Assembly: GCA_036480335.1 (NCBI GenBank)
Contig: JAZGGH010000095.1
Span: forward strand, 1 to 21,738
DNA from: JAZGER01 sp036480335
GTDB taxonomy: Bacteria; Pseudomonadota; Gammaproteobacteria; DSM-19610
Reading direction: 5' to 3'
DNA: 21,738 nucleotides
In this document: positions 21,708 to 21,738 of the stretch, piece by piece
Layout of the letters: each line of letters begins with the position of its first letter
Position numbering within the stretch: position 1 is the first letter of the stretch
Made by a program: the position numbers and the translations under genes
The notes under the pieces: model-generated
What the model was told of the DNA's origin: nothing
Databases searched by the model: none
What the model saw: only the letters and a program-made list of their open reading frames with translations

Positions 21708-21738
21708 CATTTATTTGGGGGCAATACCAGTAAAACTC

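Noticed and set aside
1..21738. CRISPR arrays, integron attC sites or prophage genes
   Set aside because: No regularly spaced repeats, integrase, cas or phage structural genes were seen; the only long direct repeat is the two-copy leader at the right end.

Overview
The window is a stretch of gammaproteobacterial chromosome. Two blocks with well-known gene order make this clear: lptG-lptF divergent from pepA-holC-...-valS, and cinA-recA-recX-alaS-lysC-csrA-tRNA-Ser(GCT), with mutS divergent from the PilZ-cinA-recA side. Protein lengths and motifs are those of ordinary free-living gammaproteobacteria. I cannot place the organism below class from the sequence alone.

Layout. 1-499: no confident gene; the end of a possible insertion-like repeat and a hairpin downstream of lptG. 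500-2670 (minus): lptF-lptG, the inner-membrane pair of the LPS exporter. 2900-4903 (plus): pepA and holC. 4911-6480: a three-gene insert between holC and valS, made of a HxlR-type regulator (minus), a divergent glutathione S-transferase and a MAPEG membrane protein (plus). The shared regulator/GST intergenic region carries two copies of the palindrome ACTT-N9-AAGT. 6550-9360: valS. 9381-9717 (minus): tRNA-Ser(GCT) and csrA. 9919-11139 (minus): lysC. 11428-14034 (minus): alaS. 14167-15753 (minus): recX and recA, with a near-consensus LexA box upstream of recA. 15839-16638 (minus): cinA/pncC overlapping a PilZ gene. 16747-19839 (plus): mutS and an unrecognised four-helix membrane protein. 19893-20243: relic of an MBL-fold hydrolase with a lipoprotein-like signal, broken by frameshifts and a large internal deletion. 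20498-21565: an AT-rich gene for a secreted protein, with nearly the same ~90-bp sequence on both sides.

How the genes work together. Most of the window is housekeeping: LPS export, peptide turnover, DNA replication and repair (holC, recA, recX, mutS), tRNA charging (valS, alaS), lysine/threonine precursor synthesis (lysC) and post-transcriptional control (csrA). recA-recX form an SOS unit. The regulator/GST/MAPEG group looks like an electrophile or redox detoxification module slotted into a conserved neighbourhood.

The right end (19840-21738) is the accessory part: a decayed gene, then a secreted-protein gene flanked by direct repeats. Each repeat has a -10-like element and a hairpin kept by a wobble-to-Watson-Crick change. 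This looks like one unit of a tandemly duplicated surface-protein family that probably continues past the window edge, and it is the most novel feature here. A second oddity is the start of recX: an ORF opening directly at the recA stop (TAAATG) hits an in-frame UAA, and the conserved RecX frame resumes with a Shine-Dalgarno and an AUU codon.
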